A stretch of DNA of 64,000 nt, from positions 16,644 to 80,643 of the forward strand of contig NZ_JBLXIK010000009.1 of the NCBI RefSeq assembly GCF_048269565.1, in the 5' to 3' direction. Within the stretch, counting starts at the first letter, position 1; each line of letters begins with the position of its first letter. This stretch comes from Maricaulis sp048269565. GTDB lineage: Bacteria > Pseudomonadota > Alphaproteobacteria > Caulobacterales > Maricaulaceae. The translations under genes were made by a program, and so were the position numbers. The notes under the pieces were generated by a model. That model ran no database searches. It was not told the DNA's origin and saw only the letters and a program-made list of their open reading frames with translations. Positions 61,313-64,000 of this stretch are shown piece by piece.

Positions 61313-61605
61313 GGAAGGCGGTTCGCTTCGAAATAATCACCATTGTCGTCGTTATTCGAGAGACTCGAAATGAATATCCGCAGGACCACGGAAAGGCGCG
61401 TGAGCAACGGGGCTCTACGCCTGAGCAATTGATCGCGAACGCGTGCGTCTTCGGCCATCGCGGATTCGATGTATCCGTGAATTGCCTCGTTAAGCTTTGT
61501 ACGGACTTCGTCGAGCGTTTGACCCTGCACAGCAATATCTAAATCAAGGCACATCGCTTCCCACGAACCGTGACGGCCTTGGGCGGCACAAAGAAAAGTA
61601 CGCAT
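61300..61605 (-). CDS. hicB: HicB-family (DUF1902-like) antitoxin
   Basis: This 101-residue protein starts at 61605 six bases after GGAGGGG. Its N-terminal half, WEAMCLDLDIAVQGQTLDEV then KLNEAIHGYIESAMA, is the HicB partial RNase H-like fold that neutralises HicA. No clear DNA-binding helix-turn-helix follows, so autoregulation may need another route. It precedes and overlaps the toxin gene, an arrangement that favours making antitoxin first. Confidence 0.8.
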   Translation of the reverse strand: MRTFLCAAQGRHGSWEAMCLDLDIAVQGQTLDEVRTKLNEAIHGYIESAMAEDARVRDQLLRRRAPLLTRLSVVLRIFISSLSNNDDNGDYFEANRLPCPA

Positions 61606-61741
61606 TGGTTCCCCTCCAAAGGGACGTCCCCCAGCACATTGGCGGTTATCCACACTCTCGTGCTGTTAGCAATATGGCGCGCCCTCGTTAACAGATCAAG
61701 AAACAAGCTCGTTACCGAATTGACGCAGGTGACAAAAACGG

Positions 61742-62701
61742 TCACGCCGCCCGCTGCCAATACCCAGCCCATTGGCGGCTGACCGGCGAAGCCATCGCCA
61801 GCGAGATAACCCGACCAGCCTGCGCACCATTGGCAACGCTGCGGTGGTCCTCTTTCCAAGCTGCCTCACTGGCGTACTGGTGCAGGTATTGCGGGCTGAC
61901 CTTGTGGTGCTGGCCACGGATCATGCGGCGCAGGCGAGAGAAGAAGCTCTCGACGTTGTTGGTGTGCTTGCCGTGACGGCTGTACGCCTCGGAATGGTTG
62001 ATGCGGCCCATAGGGAAGTCGCGGACCAGATCATCCCAGTGTGCGGCTTCGTCAGCGAAGATAGTTGAGCCGGTCGCCACGATGCGCGAAGCAATCTCGA
62101 CGCCTTCACCTTCGCGCTTGGCGATGAATGGCAGGGTGCGGCCTCCACGTTGACGCAGGGCCACCACAACGCGGCGGGTGCCGGTCTGGTGCTTGGCCAA
62201 CCGGCGATCCACGCGGTCTTCTTTCAGGTTTGACGGGCGAATGTGGCCACCGATATAGCAGCCGTCGATTTCAACTTCACCGGCCAGCTCAAGTCCACGC
62301 ATTTCAGCGGCCAGAACTTCGCGCAGCTTGTGCATCATCACGAAAGCCGTCTTGTACTGGACGTCCAGATCGCGGCTCATTTGAAGCGCGCTCATACCTT
62401 TGACGCCATTCACAAACAGGCAGATCGCGGCCAGCAGATCGGTGAAGTCCATTTTGCGGCTGGCGAAGATGGTGCCGGACGTAACCGAAAACTGATGACC
62501 GCAGGCCGCGCACTTGAACTTGCGGCGGGTGCTGATGTCGTAGGTCTCGACACAGCCGCAGCGCGGGCAAACAGCCTCGCCGCCGGTTTCAGACCAGCGC
62601 ATCGCGCGGAAGGTTTCGTATGCGGCCCCTTCGCCAGCCTTGTAGATGTCCTTGAGGGACAGGGTGCGGGCTTCCGCCGAGAGGAGAAAATGTTGAGCCA
62701 T
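61742..62701 (-). mobile_element. IS1595-family transposase gene
   Basis: This is a 319-residue transposase. An N-terminal zinc ribbon, CPRCGCVETY then FKCAACGHQFSVTSGTIF, precedes the DDE-like core: GEVEIDGCYIGGHIRPS, FADEAAHWDDLVRDF, and RHGKHTNNVESFFSRLRRMI. These are the IS1595 hallmarks. The ATG at 62701 is used. Inverted ends could not be fixed: only weak matches (near 61714-61733 and 62701-62715) appear, so the element may be degraded or domesticated. Confidence 0.88.
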
Positions 62702-62728
62702 GTCACTACGTCCGTTACCTATGTAACG

Positions 62729-62757
62729 TATATAGTGCGTTGACGTATCTAATGCAA
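62729..62757 (-). promoter_or_regulatory. Promoter of the IS1595 transposase gene
   Basis: On the minus strand, TTGCAT (62752-62757) and TATATA (62729-62734) are separated by exactly 17 bases, a near-consensus sigma-70 promoter. Just downstream lies the palindrome GTTAC-CTAT-GTAAC (62714-62727), a possible operator. It overlaps the promoter of the divergent DUF6471 gene. Confidence 0.6.
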
Positions 62758-62768
62758 GGGCATAAGTA
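62740..62768 (+). promoter_or_regulatory. Promoter of the DUF6471 gene
   Basis: TTGACG (62740-62745) and TAAGTA (62763-62768) lie 17 bases apart on the plus strand, about 36 bases before the start codon at 62804. The two divergent promoters overlap face to face, so RNA polymerase can occupy only one at a time. Confidence 0.5.
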
Positions 62769-62803
62769 TCGTGTACAGTACTTTTTTGCACAAAGGCGAT
62801 ACA

Positions 62804-63028
62804 ATGCCCGATCAAACGGACTTCGAAACCCGCGCGGCCAACATCCTAAAGGCCGAATTGAAGCGTCACGGCGTGACCTATGCCCAGCTCGTCACCAAGC
62901 TTGAGGCTATCGGTGTGAGCGAAAAAGAGGTGAACGTCAGAAACAAGCTATCGCGTGGAAAATTCAGCGCCGCTTTTATGCTGGCCTGCTTTGAGGCGAT
63001 TGGGTCTCAGGCTGTGCGACTCGATTAG
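62804..63028 (+). CDS. DUF6471-family small protein
   Basis: This 74-residue protein resembles the DUF6471 family: a helix ARAANILKAELKRHGVTYAQ, then LVTKLEAIGVSEKEVNVRNK, then LSRGKFSAAFMLACFEAIG. The middle region is compatible with a helix-turn-helix. Start 62804 is chosen for the family N-terminus. It is divergent from the transposase, and its 3' end overlaps by 53 bases the convergent membrane-protein gene. Function unknown. Confidence 0.72.
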   Translation: MPDQTDFETRAANILKAELKRHGVTYAQLVTKLEAIGVSEKEVNVRNKLSRGKFSAAFMLACFEAIGSQAVRLD

Positions 63029-63668
63029 CTAGCAGCCAATCCACGAGCGCACGGTATGCTGAATCCATTTCAGCACTGTCATTTCGAAGCATAGCAACGA
63101 GAAAATCTCCGTGTTGCTCGAACTCCTTTCTGATCGGGATTTGGAAGAACCACGCGAACGCGCACCTGAAGTGCGCGTCCCAAATGCTGGCAAACTCAGC
63201 ATCACCCATAAAGCGATCCCGCAGCGGTCCCAGCGGCTGCAGCTGACGCTGGAACGTGGACATCGCCTGCACCTTGTGATCGGGCTCCGCCTCATAATTT
63301 CCAAGGAAGCGGTGGAACTCGCTTAACCCGTCTGCCAATTTCAGCCGTGAATCCGCCAGCGCACCCGCAAGATGTTCTCTCACTTTCTGATCGGGCTCCG
63401 ACAATCGGGCTTCAAGGCCTGACAACTTTGCCTGGTCATCTTTCCATATGAAGTATGGCGCCGTAACCAGCCGGACAATCAGCAAGCCAGCAAACGCATA
63501 GCCGACCCACGCAAGCATATCCAAGGTTAGATCAGCTGGCATATCCATCCCCCTGAGACGGTAGCAAGCAGCGACTATTGGCGGAACAAGAATCCCGGCC
63601 ACATCCATAAGCCGAACGGTGGGTTTGAGTGCCCGTGCTAGCGCCTGAGTCAAATAGTTCCAGATCAT
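62976..63668 (-). CDS. Hypothetical membrane protein with C-terminal soluble domain
   Basis: This is a 230-residue protein. One helix near 18-40 (VRLMDVAGILVPPIVAACYR) and one near 45-70 (MLAWVGYAFAGLLIVRLVTA) precede a soluble part (about 80-230), with a coiled segment (LSGLEARLSEPDQKVREHLA) and an aromatic stretch (HFRCAFAWFFQIPIRKEFEQ). The start is uncertain; I use ATG 63668. It belongs to the accessory island, partly overlapping the DUF6471 gene. Not recognised. Confidence 0.62.
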   Translation of the reverse strand: MIWNYLTQALARALKPTVRLMDVAGILVPPIVAACYRLRGMDMPADLTLDMLAWVGYAFAGLLIVRLVTAPYFIWKDDQAKLSGLEARLSEPDQKVREHLAGALADSRLKLADGLSEFHRFLGNYEAEPDHKVQAMSTFQRQLQPLGPLRDRFMGDAEFASIWDAHFRCAFAWFFQIPIRKEFEQHGDFLVAMLRNDSAEMDSAYRALVDWLLANRVAQPETQSPQSRPA

Positions 63669-63821
63669 CCCGACAATCTGGCACTTCGCGCGCAAGCTGT
63701 GGAGTCGTCATTTTGCTACGCCCGCCTTGGTGCGTTTGATACATAAGACCGGATGTTTTGGTGTTGGTGTGTCTTCGCTGGCGCCCACTTATCCCCCACG
63801 CCTGACAATTACCCCACATCA

Positions 63822-63998
63822 TCCCGGCGAAGGCCGGGACCTCGACATGGCAGGCGCGGAGCCTGGTTTTGATGACGCTGGGCTGCAAGTTTTGCCAATA
63901 AATCCAATACGTTTGTCATCCCTGACGGATGCCCCGCGCAGGCGGGGCGCAGATCCGGGACCTACCCATGGATCCAGCTGGATGAGCGGGTAGGTCCC
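63822..63998. repeat. REP-like palindromic intergenic repeats
   Basis: Several short stems lie in the last 180 bases: TCCCGGC (63822-63828) with GCCGGGA (63833-63839); CCCCGC (63932-63937) with GCGGGG (63942-63947); ATCCAGCTGGAT (63972-63983); and an outer GGGACCTACCC (63957-63967) with GGGTAGGTCCC (63988-63998). The text GTCATCCCTGACGG and CGCAGGCGGGGCG between them is of a kind common in alphaproteobacterial intergenic repeats. It may extend past the window edge. Confidence 0.6.
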
Positions 63999-64000
63999 CG

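Noticed and set aside
61700..62720. Terminal inverted repeats of the IS1595 element
   Set aside because: Only a weak, gapped match between GACGCAGGTGACA-like and GACGTAGTGACA-like text was found, too poor to fix the element ends or a target duplication.

Overview
The window looks like about 64 kb of a GC-rich alphaproteobacterial chromosome. The lineage call is inference: a stalked or marine group such as Maricaulis/Hyphomonadaceae fits, given the ROSE-type thermometer in front of an hsp20 gene, the zapA / 6S RNA / 5-formyl-THF cyclo-ligase neighbourhood, the DUF4164 gene next to zapA, and an envelope-polysaccharide locus joined to PAPS synthesis. I see no rRNA, tRNA or CRISPR array.

Layout. 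(1) 1-6.9 kb holds housekeeping genes: the end of an N-formylglutamate amidohydrolase, an XRE regulator, hisN, a lipoprotein-like methyltransferase with a secreted partner, a small heat-shock protein behind a probable RNA thermometer, a pentapeptide-repeat protein, a shortened RibD-like deaminase and gpmA. (2) 7-19 kb makes sugar precursors: kdsD (Kdo), rfbDBC and rfbA (dTDP-rhamnose), a UDP-glucuronate 4-epimerase, galU, glmM, ugd and a phosphomannomutase. (3) 19-30.6 kb carries two tandem acyltransferase-SGNH fusions, a 1060-residue FkbM methyltransferase with thirteen exact 46-residue repeats, a SIS isomerase, an MptE/DUF115-like protein and glycosyltransferases. (4) 30.5-40.5 kb has another glycosyltransferase, fcl and gmd (GDP-fucose), a Wzm/Wzt ABC exporter with a C-terminal glycan-binding domain, a glycosyltransferase, 6-phosphogluconolactonase and two sulfotransferases. 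(5) 40.6-49.2 kb has a 59-residue gene, a six-gene cluster around a NeuA/KdsB-type cytidylyltransferase, glmS and a WbpE-like aminotransferase. (6) 49.4-54.9 kb holds cysD, cysNC, cysQ and an SLC13/RCK transporter. (7) 55-60.5 kb has a GT2 glycosyltransferase, zapA with 6S RNA, 5-FCL and a membrane-anchored AraC regulator. (8) 60.7-64 kb is an accessory island: hicBA, an IS1595-type transposase, a DUF6471 gene with a divergent promoter, a membrane protein and palindromic repeats.

How it fits together (inference). Most of the window builds a complex surface glycan from rhamnose, fucose, uronic acids, a CMP-activated acid sugar and amino sugars. Methyltransferases, O-acyltransferases and sulfotransferases decorate it, and it is exported by Wzm/Wzt. 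CysD/CysNC would supply PAPS, CysQ would remove PAP, and the SLC13 carrier may import sulfate. The most unusual items are the 46-residue repeat array fused to FkbM, the twin acyltransferases in which one has lost its SGNH aspartate, the cytidylyltransferase / dehydrogenase / hydratase-like operon, the thermometer and two decayed membrane-protein gene remnants.
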